Shown here in pieces: positions 1 to 10,000 of a stretch of DNA of 64,000 bases. The first letter of the stretch is position 1, and each line of letters starts with the position of its first letter. Below the pieces are notes generated by a model. The model was not told where the DNA came from and did not search any database. It worked only from the letters and a program-made list of their open reading frames with translations. This stretch comes from Orientallactaga sibirica (Eukaryota; Chordata; Mammalia; Rodentia; Dipodidae): positions 62,001 through 126,000 of the forward strand of contig JAEOAD010001469.1 of the NCBI GenBank assembly GCA_036365145.1, given 5' to 3'. A program made the position numbers and the translations under genes.

Positions 1-705
1 CGAAGCTAGTTCTGTTCTCGGAATGAGTTGCGTTCCCATGAAGACGGTTGAGTGCAGCAAGTTGATACTTTCCTGATTTGTGTAATCTAACAAGATATAC
101 AACTTAGTAGATTCGTTTGATTTCTAAAGTAGTTTGCTTAGAAAACAAAGTTCTTCATTGTCGAACGCTGTAGTGTGTGAAATAAGCTACTTCTGTTCTC
201 GGAATGAGTTTCCTTTCCACGAGGATGGTTGAGTGAGTAAGTTGATACTTTCCTGGTTTGTGTAATCTAACAAGATATACAACTTAGTAGATTCGTTTGA
301 TTTCTAAAGTAGTTTGCTTAGAAAACAAACATCTTCATTGCCGAACACTGTACTGTGTGAAATAAGCTAGTTCTGTTCATGGAATGAGTTGCTTTCCCAC
401 AAAGAAGGTTGACTGCAGTAAGCTGATACTTTCCTGGATTGTGTAAGCTAACAAGATGTATAACGTAGTAGATTCATTACATTTCTAAAGTATTTTGTAT
501 AGAAAACAAAGATCTTCATTGCCAAACACTGTACAGTGTGAAATAAGCTAGTTCTGTTCTCGGAATGATATGCTTTCCTACAAAGATGGCTGAGTGCAGC
601 AAGATAAAACTTTCCTGGTTTTGTGTAATCTAACAAGATGTACAACTTAGTAGATTCGTTTCATTTCCAAAATAGTTTGCTTAGAAAAAAAAGATGTTCA
701 TTTCT
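1..705 (+). repeat. Satellite block A, ~181-bp monomers
   Basis: About four head-to-tail copies of the ~181-bp AT-rich monomer. A convenient register starts at the conserved GTTCTGTTCTCGGAATGAG and runs through GATTCGTTTCATTTC and GAAAACAAAGATCTTCATT to GTGAAATAAGCTA. Successive copies of GCTA(G/C)TTCTG begin near 4, 186 and 367. The block is interrupted at 705/706 by a provirus, inside the TTCATT..CGAACACTG part of a monomer. Short open frames on either strand are not genes. Confidence 0.95.
526..539. other. 14-bp perfect palindrome in a satellite monomer (example)
   Basis: ACACTGTACAGTGT equals its own reverse complement. It occurs in the monomer subtype with ACAG after CACTGT; the commoner subtype (ACACTGTACTGTGT) is one mismatch from palindromic. 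The same dyad recurs in dozens of monomers, for example near 4825, 6820, 10030, 11287, 22722, 43000 and 58745. Confidence 0.85.
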
Positions 706-1017
706 TGTCGCCGACCAGTCGGGACTCTAATGACACACGCACCACTCTTGTTGCTTTCTTGGATGGGAGACCACCCACACACTTTATTACAGGAAGTAGC
801 ACAGCTCATATACCCTATGGAGAGCAATCATAACATAGTTGTTAGGCGAGAAAGCTAACTTGGCTGAAGCCGATACGTTGATACAATGAGGATATGCCTA
901 GTAGCCAATCACCATAACTTCCTGTTTACTGACAAGACTCGAGCTCAACGCCCTTTGGCAAGGTGCCAGCCGCCATCTTCAATGTAGATGGTGCGGCCCC
1001 GGATGCCACCCACCACA
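706..1017 (-). repeat. 3' LTR of the ERVK-like provirus
   Basis: 312-bp LTR bounded by TG..CA, the partner of the copy at 3606-3917. The plus strand contains TTTATT (AATAAA on the sense strand) shortly after the start. This copy has CTCATATA where the other LTR has CTTATATA, so its TATA-like box is weakened. Polypurine tract sequence lies directly on its internal side, which makes this the 3' LTR. Confidence 0.9.
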
Positions 1018-1030
1018 TCTCCCCCTTTTT
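1018..1030 (-). other. Polypurine tract of the ERVK-like provirus
   Basis: On the minus strand the 13 nt before the 3' LTR read AAAAAGGGGGAGA. This is a typical plus-strand primer site for retroviral reverse transcription, immediately before TGTGG of the LTR. It confirms the minus-strand orientation. Confidence 0.8.
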
Positions 1031-1099
1031 GTTTATAAACAGCCATTAGCTCCCAAGTGCAGTGTCTAAATAGACAGAGGGCATTAACCAACTGGGGGG

Positions 1100-2290
1100 A
1101 ACAGTGGTCTGATTCCTCTAAACTTTTGACATCTTTTGTAGAGGGGAGGCAAAATTAGCAAGGATGCCAACCTCCATGCTAATCAGACATGTTCCTCAAG
1201 GAAGTCAGAAGCAGCCTGAAGTGACTTTTCTTTGCAGTGCTTGCCTTGCACCCAGCTTGGTACCCATTCTCAGTGACAACTGAGACCCACAGGTCTGACA
1301 CCTCGTGCGGTTCCCGAAGGAGAGGAGCTGCATGGGTCCATTAAGGGTCCATCAAATTAAACCACACTTGAGAAGAACCCATGTTGATGGCAGTAAGCGT
1401 TCTTGAATTTGGTATTGGCGCATCTTGCATAGGCACCAGATACAACAGGCTGATACAACACATAGCAAGTCGCCTAAAGCAAGAAAACCAAACCAATTTT
1501 TCCCCAATTAATCACAGATTGAAAGAAAGAGGCAATTTGCATTACAGAAGCAACCTCTACACAGGTACTATAAATAGCAATTATTTGACCCCTTAACGTC
1601 CTAGTAAGATTATCAAATTTGTGGTCCCAAGTCCCATTGAGATACGACAATGTCCATGTGTTCTTGTAAGAGATCAACTCGTTGGTTTACTAGCAGAATG
1701 TCTGCATGCAACTCTTGGTTGATTTCTGTCTGGGTATCAGGGCCAAAGCAGTCCTCTCAGATAAGCTGTTTAGTCCTTAGGCTGCTGGGATGGCCATAAC
1801 TAGGGCTGCAGCAGCTACCACAGCAGCGGCAGCAGAAGCTGCAAGAGCAGCCACGATAGCTGCAGTAATTCTAAAGTCTCTCTTAGGCCGTAGCAACACT
1901 GACACTTCTTACTCTTGAATGACCACAGGAACAGGCAGGTAGGTGGGGATACGCATCAGCATGCCCAATGGAAATTGAGTGGCATTCCAGCATTCTGAAA
2001 GAAAACAAGAACTCGCTTGACAAGCAAGAGTGTTGTTAATAACAATTTGATTGCTCATTAGAAACACAAAAAGGAGGTCTTACACATATAGGTGTGGATC
2101 TAAAGTCGATGGTTAAAAGGAACTTGCTAGGAAATAGGAACCATTATCAAAAGAGGCTAGTTCAGTGGAAAAAGGCACCATAGGTAACCCTAGTGTGGAG
2201 TTAGTAGTAAAAAGAGCAGGGAGAAGACTAGAATTTGAAAGCAGTAAAGGAAAAGGCCACGATTTTATGGTGCTCCAAAACTGACGAGCT
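1100..2290 (-). pseudogene. env remnant (SU C-terminal part and TM) of the ERVK-like provirus
   Basis: The minus strand, read in pieces from about 2290 downward, gives an envelope-like sequence. It has N-linked-type NGS/NNT sites near 2000-2200, then a basic RPKR motif (about 1879-1890) resembling a furin cleavage site. An alanine-rich hydrophobic stretch follows (about 1795-1870), placed like a TM fusion peptide, and then a helical region with Leu/Val/Asp heptad-like spacing near 1650-1750. A 67-codon open stretch lies at 1474-1677. The frame is broken repeatedly and no start codon or complete SU is present. Family (known): betaretroviral Env mediates fusion. State (seen): degraded, no intact protein. 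The part below about 1470 is too decayed to assign. Confidence 0.6.
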
Positions 2291-2296
2291 TCACCC

Positions 2297-2479
2297 TCAG
2301 CCCTCTATAGAGAGGTCATCTCCAAAAATACGCCCTGCTGTTTGAATAAATCTATCAACAAAATCTGCATAGGCTTCATTATTGCCCTGAATAACCTTAG
2401 ACAGTTGTCCTTGTAAATCCCCAGTACCCGAAAGAGTTCTCCATGCTTTAGTGGCTGCTACACTAATCTGTTGATACAC
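2297..2479 (-). pseudogene. gag capsid fragment with major homology region
   Basis: About 60 codons on the minus strand. They begin in the capsid segment YQQISVAATKAW and contain IQGNNEAYADFVDR, which fits the retroviral capsid major homology region (Q-G-x2-E-x-Y-x2-F-V-x-R). In a normal provirus this lies in the C-terminal half of capsid, upstream of pol. Here it lies downstream of a reverse transcriptase piece (2493-2690) and directly upstream of env sequence, so the order is rearranged. The 5' end has no ATG, and the fragment ends at a stop before env. Confidence 0.7.
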
Positions 2480-2492
2480 TGCTGGATGGTCT

Positions 2493-2690
2493 TACTACAA
2501 TTGAGCATTAATAGTTCTTAAATCATGCAACAGCCTCCATTTGCCAGACTTCTTCCTTATAATGAATATAGGAGTGTTAACAGGAGAAGTAGATGGTCGA
2601 ATATGATTGGCTTCCAGCTGTTCCTTAACTAGTTGATGGGCCGCCTCCAGGTTATTCTAATTGGCTCAGTGGCCCCTATTGAAAACCCTG
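2493..2690 (-). pseudogene. pol fragment: N-terminal reverse transcriptase
   Basis: The minus strand reads an RT fingers segment. [17 protein letters not shown] is followed by [20 protein letters not shown] and [11 protein letters not shown], the conserved start of betaretroviral and lentiviral RT domains. About 65 codons survive, with at least one stop upstream. The catalytic YxDD motif is absent because the fragment ends before it. It is flanked on both sides by gag sequence, so it is a displaced piece and not part of a full pol. Confidence 0.7.
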
Positions 2691-2718
2691 TCTATAGGTT
2701 GAATTTGGATTGGTAATG

Positions 2719-3253
2719 TTATCCCCTCTTAAGCTGTTTCACTGTCTTCAGATTAACGGCCTGATGATATCTTTGCTGATTTTGATCTTCCAGTACTGGA
2801 AAAGCAGATCTAAAATCAAGATCCTTCCACTGTTCAAATTGTGGGTGTGAACGGCAAGCACAAACACCCTGACAGCTCCAGAGAACACCTTCAGTAGGAT
2901 TATACGCCGGAGGGCGTGGGGCATTAGGGGTTAAATGCAATTGGCTAAAACTTTTTTTTTCTTTTTTTCCCTGAAAGCTCCAGCTCCTCCTCATTGTTTT
3001 GTTTTGAGTCTGAATTACTTTCTCTTTTAGATGTTTTACTCGAGGGCTCTTCTCTCACTTCCTCTAAAATTTTTTTCCTTTCTTTTAACTGCTTCTGAAT
3101 CCTAGGTTTTGGGGACTTTAAACAAGAACGAATTAGGGCCCATATGGGTAGGGTCCCCAAGGGGAGAGGCACATTTTCGTTTGCCCTATGTAATATGACT
3201 AGACACACTGACAACACAAATAATTGAGCCTCCTCCTCTAAGCTAGTCTGCAT
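2719..3253 (-). pseudogene. gag N-terminal remnant (matrix-like to capsid N-terminus)
   Basis: Two overlapping minus-strand frames (3253-2945 and 2994-2719) together resemble the N-terminal half of a betaretroviral Gag. There is a matrix-like segment, then a charged Lys/Glu/Ser-rich linker, then a proline-containing stretch. The last part, with AFPVLEDQNQQRYHQAVN (about 2745-2810), resembles the capsid N-terminus of this group. A frame change in a run of T/A around 2945-2975 separates the two. The ATG at 3253 is not at a clear matrix N-terminus, so the true start is probably lost. After about 2719 the gag frame is replaced by RT sequence. Confidence 0.6.
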
Positions 3254-3329
3254 GAGGTTAACTAACTTTTATATACTAATAAAACACACGAACAAACATA
3301 CATTAATTGGCCGGCTATCATTCCCTCTC

Positions 3330-3488
3330 AAGGAATCTTCTCACTGCGTTTCCTCTAAGGAAACCTTCCGCTAATGTTCCATCATAAGGAACCTTCTCGC
3401 TGCGTTTCCTTGAAGGAAACCTTCTCGCTAATGTTCCCTCGTAAGGAACCTTCTTGCTGCATTTCCTCGAAGGAAACCTTCCTCTAAT
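3330..3488 (-). repeat. 57-bp tandem repeat in the provirus leader
   Basis: About 2.8 copies of a 56-57 bp unit, starting at 3330, 3386 and 3443. Each has AAGGAACCTTCTCGCTGCG and then GAAGGAAACCTTC. The latter can fold as a GAAGG/CCTTC stem with an AAA loop, so the leader RNA would carry a series of small hairpins. The tract lies between the primer site and gag, where dimerisation and packaging signals usually are. Because 57 is 19 codons, it also reads as a repeated 19-residue peptide on the minus strand, which I do not take as a gene. Confidence 0.8.
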
Positions 3489-3583
3489 ATCTGTTAACAG
3501 CCTTCTTATATTTTCTTTTTTCATACCCTTGTCTTATACATAGATATTTGCCTCTTTTTTACCTTAAGATGGTGCTGATAGAG

Positions 3584-3600
3584 GGTCCCCGTACTGGCCA
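3584..3600 (-). other. Probable primer binding site, degenerate tRNA-Lys type
   Basis: On the minus strand, a few bases inside the 5' LTR, the sequence reads TGGCCAGTACGGGGACC. It resembles the tRNA-Lys primer site of betaretroviruses, with two bases missing and about three mismatches. The position (5 nt from the LTR end) is right. The tRNA assignment is an inference. Confidence 0.5.
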
Positions 3601-3605
3601 ACAAA

Positions 3606-3917
3606 TGTCGCCGACCAGTCGGGACACTAATGACACACGCACCACTCTTGTTGCTTGCTTGGACGGGAGACCACCCACACACTTTATTACAGGAAATAGC
3701 ACAGCTTATATACCCTATGGAGACCAATCACAACATAGTTGCTAGGCGAGAAAGCTAACTTGGCTGAAGCCGAGACATTGATGCAATGAGGATATGCCTC
3801 CTAGCCAATCACCATAACTTCCTGTTTACTGACAAGACCCGAGCTCAACGCCCTTTGGTAAGGTGCCAGCCACAAACTTCAACATGGATGGTGAGGCCCT
3901 GGACGCCTCCCACCACA
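3606..3917 (-). repeat. 5' LTR of the ERVK-like provirus with TATA and AATAAA
   Basis: 312-bp LTR, TG..CA bounded, the partner of 706-1017. On the minus strand it has TATATAAG (3705-3712) followed only about 20 nt later by AATAAA (3683-3688), which implies a very short R region. CCAAT motifs occur on the plus strand near 3723 and 3804. Satellite sequence resumes at 3918. Confidence 0.9.
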
Positions 3918-6900
3918 ATTTACGAACACTGTACTGGGTGAAATAAGATGGTTCGGCTCTCAGAATGAGTTGCTCTCCTACGAAGACGGTGGAGTGCAGC
4001 AAGTTCAAACTTTCCTGGATTGTGTAATCTAACAAGATATACAAATTTTTAAATTCGTTTCATTTCCAAAGTAGTTTTCTTAAAAAAAAGAAAGATCTTC
4101 ATTACCGAAAACTGTACTGTGTGTAATAAGCTAGTTCTGTTCTCGGAATGATTCGCTTTACCATGAAGACGGTTGAGTGTAGCAAGTTGGTACTTTCCAG
4201 GTATGTGTAATCTAACAAGATGTACAACTTAGTAGATTCGTATAATTCATAAAGGAGTTTTCTTAGAAAAAAAAGGTCTTCATTGCCGAACTATTTACTG
4301 TGTGAAATAAGGTAGTTCTGTTCTCTGAATGAGTTGCTTTCCACAAAGATGGTTGAGCCCAGCAGTTGATACTTTACAGGTTTGTATAATCTAACAAGAT
4401 GTACAACTTAGTAGATTCATTTCATTTCTAAATAGTTTGCTTAGAAAACAAAGATCTTTATTGCTGAACATTGTACAGTGTGAAAAAAGCTAATTCTGTT
4501 ATCAAAATGACATGCTTTCCTATGAAGACGGTTGAGTGCAGCAAGATCAAACTTTCATGGTTTGTGTAATCTAACAAGATGTACAACTTAGTAGATTCGT
4601 TCTATTTCTAAAGTAGTTTGCTTAGAAAACAAAGGTCTTCATTTCCGAACACTATCCTGTGTGAAATATCTAGTTCTGTTCTCGGAATGAGTTGCTTTTC
4701 CACGAAGATGGTTGAGTGCAGGAAGTTGATACTTTCCTACATTGTGTAATCTAACAAGATATACAACTTAGTAGATTTATTTCACTTCTAATGTAGCTTA
4801 CTTATAAAACAAAAATGTTCATTGCCGAACACTGTACAGTATGAAATAAGCTAGTTCTGTTCTCGGAATGAGTTGCTTTCCTACGCAGATGGTTGAATGC
4901 AGCAAGATCAAATGTTCCTGGTTTGTGTAATCTAACAAGATGTACAACTTAGTGGATTCGTTTCATTTCTAAAGTAGTTTGTTAGAAAATAAAGATCTTC
5001 ATTGCCGAAAACTGTACTGTGTGAAATAAGCTTGTTCTGTTCTTGGAATGAATTGCTTTCCTATGAAGACGGTTGAGTGCAGCAAGTTGAAACTATACTG
5101 TATTGTATAATGTAACAAGATGTACAACTTAGTGGATTCGTTTCATTTCTAAAGTACTTTGCTTAGAAAACAAAAGTCTTCATTGCCGAACACTGCACTG
5201 TGTGAAATAAGCTAGTACCGTTCTGGGAATGATTTGCTTTCCTTCGAGATGGTTGAGTGCAGCAAGTTGGTACTTTCCTCGTTTGTGCAATGTAACAAGA
5301 TGTACAACTTCTAGATTCGTTTCATTTCTAAAGTAGTTTGCTTAAAAAACAAAGATCTTCATTGCCGAAAACTGTACTATTTGAAATAAGCAAGTTCTGT
5401 TCTCGGAATGAGTTTCCTTACTACGAAGACGGTTGAGTGCAGCAAGTTGATACTTTCCTATTTTGTGTAATCTAACAAGATGTACAACTTAGTAGATTCG
5501 TTTCATTTCTAAAGTAGTTTGCTTTGAAAACAACAGTCTTCATTGCCGAACACTGTACTGTGTGAAATAAGCTAGTTCTGTTGTCGGAATGAGTTGCTTT
5601 CCCACGAAGATGGTTGAGTTACAGAAGTTGATACTTTCCTGGTTTGTGTAATCTAACAAGATGTTCAACTTAGTAGATTCTTGTTATTTCTAAAGAATTT
5701 TGCTTAGAAAGCACAAATTTCATTGCTGAAAACTGTACTGTTTGAAATAAGCTAGTTCTGTTCTCGGAATGAGTTGCTTTACTACGAATACGGTTGAGTG
5801 CAACAAGTTGATACTTTCCTGTTTTGTGTAATCAAACAAGATGTAAAACTTAGTAGATTCGTTTCATTTCTAAAGTAATTTGCTGAGAAAAGAAAGGTCT
5901 TCATTGCAGAACACTGTACTGTGTGAAATAAGCTAGTTTTGTTCTTAGAATGAGTTGCTTTCCCACGAAGAAGGTTGAGTGCAGTAAATTGATACTTTCC
6001 TCATTTGTGTAATGTAACATGATGTACAGCTTAGTAGATTTGTTTCATTTGTAAAGTAGTTTGTTAGAAAATAAAGATCTTCATTGCCGAAAACTGTACT
6101 GTGTGAAATAAGCTAGTTCTGTTCTCGGAATGAGTAGCTTTCCTACGAAGACGGTTGAGTGCAGCAAGTTAATACTTTCCTGGTTTCTGTAATGTGACAA
6201 GATCTACAACTTAGTAGAATTCGTTTCATTTGTAAAGTAGGTTGCTTAGAAAACAAAAGTCTCAATTGTCGAACACTGTACTGTGTGAAATAACCTAGTA
6301 CTGTTCTCAGAATGAGTTGCTTTCCCACAAAGATGGTTGAGTACAGCAAGTTGATACTTTTCTAGTTTGTGTAATCTAACAAGAAGTACAACTTAGTAGA
6401 TTCCTTTAATTTCTAAAGTAGTTTGCTTAGAAAACAAAGATCTTCATTGCCGAACACTGTACTATGTGAAATAAGCTTGTTCTGATCTCGGAATGAGATG
6501 TGTTCCCACGAATAAGGTTGAATGCAGCAAGATAAAACTTTCCAGGTTTGTTTAATCTAACAAGATGTACAACTTAGTAGATTCGTTTCATTTCTAAAGT
6601 AGTTTGCTTAGAAAATAAAGGTCTTCATTGCCGAACACTGTACTGTGTAAAAAAGCTCGTTATGTTCTCAGAATGTGTTGCTTTCCCATCAAGATTGTTG
6701 AGTCCGGAAAGTTGATACTTTCCTGGTTTGTGTAATCTCACAAGATTTACAACTTAATAGATTCGTTTCATTTCTAAAGTAGTTTGCTTAGAAAACAAAG
6801 ATCTTCATTGCAGAACACTGTACAGTGTGAAATAAGCTCATTCTGTTCGCGGAATGAGATGCCTTCCTATGAAGACGGTTGAGTGCAGCAAGATCAAACT

Positions 6901-7859
6901 TTCATGGTTTGTGTAATCTTACAAGATGTACAACTTAGTAGATTTGTTTTATTTCTAAAGTATTTTCCTTAGAAAACAAAGATATTTCATCAAACAGTGT
7001 ACTGCATGAAATAAGCTATTTCTGTTCTTGGAATGACTAGCTTTCCTATGAAGATGGATGAGTGCAGCAAGTTGAAACTTCCCTGGATTGTGTAATCTAA
7101 CAATATAAAACTTAATAGATTCATTTCATTTATAAAGTAGTTTGCTTAGAAAACAAAGATCTTCATTCCCGAAAACTGTAGTGTGTGATATGAGCTAGTT
7201 ATGTTCTCAGAATGAGTTGCTTTCCCACAAAGACAGTCCAGTTAAACAAGTTGATACTTTCCTGTTTTGTGTAAACTAACAAGATGTACAACTTAGGAGA
7301 TTCGTTTCATTTCTGAGGTAGTTTGCTTAGAATACAAAGGTCTTCATTGCCGACCACTGTACTGTGTGAAATAGCTAGTTCTGTTCTCTGAATGACTTGC
7401 TTTCCCACGAAGATGTTTGACTGCAGGAAGGTGATACTTTCCTGGATTGTGTAATATAACAAGATGTACAACTTAGTAGATTCGTTTCATTTCTAAAGTA
7501 GATTGCTTAGAAAACAAAGATCTTCATTGCCGAACACTGTACTTTGTGAAATAAGGTAGTTCTGTTCTCGGAATGAGTTCCTTTCCCATGAAGAAGGTTG
7601 AGTGCAGCAAGTTGATTCTTTCCTGGTTTGTGTAATCTAACAAGATGTACAACTTAGGAGATTCGTTTCATTTCTAAAGTAGTTTGCTTAGAAAACAAAC
7701 GTCTTTATTGCTGAAAACTGTACTGTGTGAAATAAGCTGGTTTTCCTTTCGGAATGACCTGCTTTCCAATGAAGATGGTTGAGTGCAGGAAGTTGATACT
7801 GTCCTAGTTTGTGTAATCTAACAAGAAGTACAACTTAGTAGATTCATTTCATTTCTAAA

Positions 7860-10000
7860 GTAGTTTGCTTAGAAAACAATGATCTTCATTTCTGAACACT
7901 GTACAGTGTGAAATAAGCTAGTTCACTTTTCGGAATAATTTGCTTTCCTACGAAGACTGTTGAGTGAGCAAGATCAAACCGTCCTGGTTTGTGCAATCTA
8001 ACAAGATGTAAAACTTATTAAATTTTTTTCATTTCTAAAGTAATTTGCTTAAAAAACAAAGATTTTCATTGCCAAAAACTGTACTGTGTGAAATAAGCAA
8101 GTTCTGTTCTCGGAATGAGTTTCTTTACTATGAACACGGTTGAGTGCAGCAAGTTGATAGATTCCTGGTGTGTGTAATCTAACAAGAAGTACAACTTAGT
8201 AGATTCATTTAATTTATAAAGTAGTTTGCCTAGAAAACAAAGGCCTTCATTGCCGAACTCTTTACTGTGTGAAATCAGCTAGTTCGGTTCTTGGAAATAG
8301 TTGCTTTCCCATATAGGTGGTTGAGTGCAGAGAGTTGATACTTTCCTGGTTTGTGTAATCTAACAAGATGTACAAATTAGAAGATTCGTTTCATTTCTAA
8401 AGTAGTTTGCTTAGAAAACAAAGATCTTCATTGCTGAACACTCTACTTTGTGAAATATGGTAGTTCTGTTCTCAGAATGCGGTCCTTCCCCATGAAGAAT
8501 ATTGAGTGCAGCAAGTAGATACATTCCTGGTTTCTGAAGTCTTACAAGATGTACAACGTAGTAGATTCGCTTAATTTGTAATGTAGTTTGCTTAGAAAAC
8601 ATCGGTCTTCATTGCCTAACACTGTACTGTTTGACATAAGCTAGTTCTGTTCTAAGAATGAGTTGCTCTCCCATGAAGATGATTGAGTGCGGAAAGTTGA
8701 TACTTTCCTGGTTTGTGTAATCTAACAATATGTACAACTTAGTAGATTCGTTTCTTTTCTAAAGTAGTTTGCTCAGAAAACAAAGGTCTTCACTGCCAGA
8801 CACTGTACTGTGTGAAATAAGCAAGTTCTCTTCTCGGAGTGAGTTGCTTTCCCATGAAGATGGTTGAGTGCAGGAAGTTGATACTTTCCTAGCTTGTGGA
8901 ATCTTACAAGATGTACAACTTAGTAGATTCGTTTCATTTCTAAAGTAGTTTGCTTAGAAAACAATGATCTTCATTTCCGACCACTGTACAGTGTGAAATA
9001 TGATAGTTCTATTCTTGGAATAAGCTGCTTTCCTACGAAGACTGTTGAGTGCAGGAAGATCAAACTGTCCTGATTTGTGAAATTTAACAAGATTTACAAA
9101 TTAGTAGATTCGTTTCATTTTTAAAGTATTTTGCATAAAAAACAAAGATCTTCATTGCCAAAAACTGTACTGCGTGAAATGAGCTAGTTTTGTTCTCCTA
9201 ATGATTTGCTTTCCCACGAAGACAGATCAGTGCAGAAAGTTGATACTTTCCTGGTTTGTGTAATCTGACAAGATGTACAACTTTCCAGATTATTTTCATG
9301 TCTAAAGTAGTTTGCTTAGAAAAGAAGGATCTTCATTGCTGAACATTGTACAGTGTGAAATAAGCTAGTTCTGTTCTCGGAATTACATGCTTTCCTACGA
9401 AGATGGTAGAGAGCAGCAAGATCAACCTTTCCTGGTTTGTGTAATCTAACAAGATGTACAACGCAGTAGATTCGTTTCATTTCTAAATTAGTTTGCTGAG
9501 AAAACAAAGATCTTCATTGCTGAACACTGTACTTTGTGCAATAAGCTACTTCTCTTCTCCGAATGATTTTCTTTCCCACGAAGACGGTTCAGTGCAGCAA
9601 GTTGATACTTTCCTGGTTTGTGTAATCTAACAAGATGTACAACTTAGTCGATTCATTTCATTTCTAAAGTAGATTCCTTATAAACCAAAGATCTTCATTG
9701 CCGAACATTGTACAGTGTGAAATAAGCTAGGTCTGTTGTCAGAATGACATGATTTCCTATGAAGACAGTGGAGTGCAGCAAGATAAAACTTTCCTGGTTT
9801 GTGTAATCTAACAAGATGTACAAATTAGTAGATTGGTTTCATTTGTAAAGTAGTTTGCCGAACAATGTACTGTGTGAAATAAGCTAGTTCTGTTCTCAGA
9901 ATGAGTTGGTTTACTACGAAGACGATTGAGTGCAGCAAGTTCATACTGTCCTGCTGTTTGTAATCTAACAAGATGCACAACTTAGTAGATTCGTTTCATT
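7860..10000 (+). repeat. Higher-order cassette, copy 1 of a family
   Basis: An ordered run of distinctive monomers: GAAAACAATGATCTTCATTTC; GAACACGGTTGAG with GATAGATTCCTGGTG; a CAGTC/AGTCTTAC variant with AAGTAGATAC; AGCAAGTTCTCTTCTCGGAG; GGAATAAGCTGC with GTGAAATTTAAC (near 9077); a GATCAGTGCAGAAAG variant; and TTCCTTATAAA with AAGCTAGGTCTG. The same order recurs at about 56.0-60.0 kb, and parts at 52.2-53.3 and 60.5-64.0 kb. Confidence 0.8.

Larger units (their letters stand above)
706..3917 (-). mobile_element. ERVK/betaretrovirus-like provirus, internally rearranged
   Basis: Two direct repeats of 312 bp, each starting TGTCGCCGACC and ending CCACCACA on the plus strand, bracket about 2.6 kb. 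Polyadenylation signal, TATA box, polypurine tract and primer site all place transcription on the minus strand. Going 5' to 3' the interior holds a leader with tandem repeats, a gag N-terminal piece, a short reverse transcriptase piece, a gag capsid piece with the major homology region, and an env piece. Protease, most of pol and integrase are missing. The flanks are satellite of continuous phase. They read ATTTCT on the left and ATTTAC on the right, a possible decayed 6-bp target duplication (4 of 6 match). By eye the LTRs differ at about 25 of 312 sites (~8%), so the insertion is old. Confidence 0.9.

Noticed and set aside
706..3917. A functional retroviral env or gag gene
   Set aside because: All frames are interrupted or missing large parts, pro and most of pol are absent, and the LTRs are ~8% diverged.
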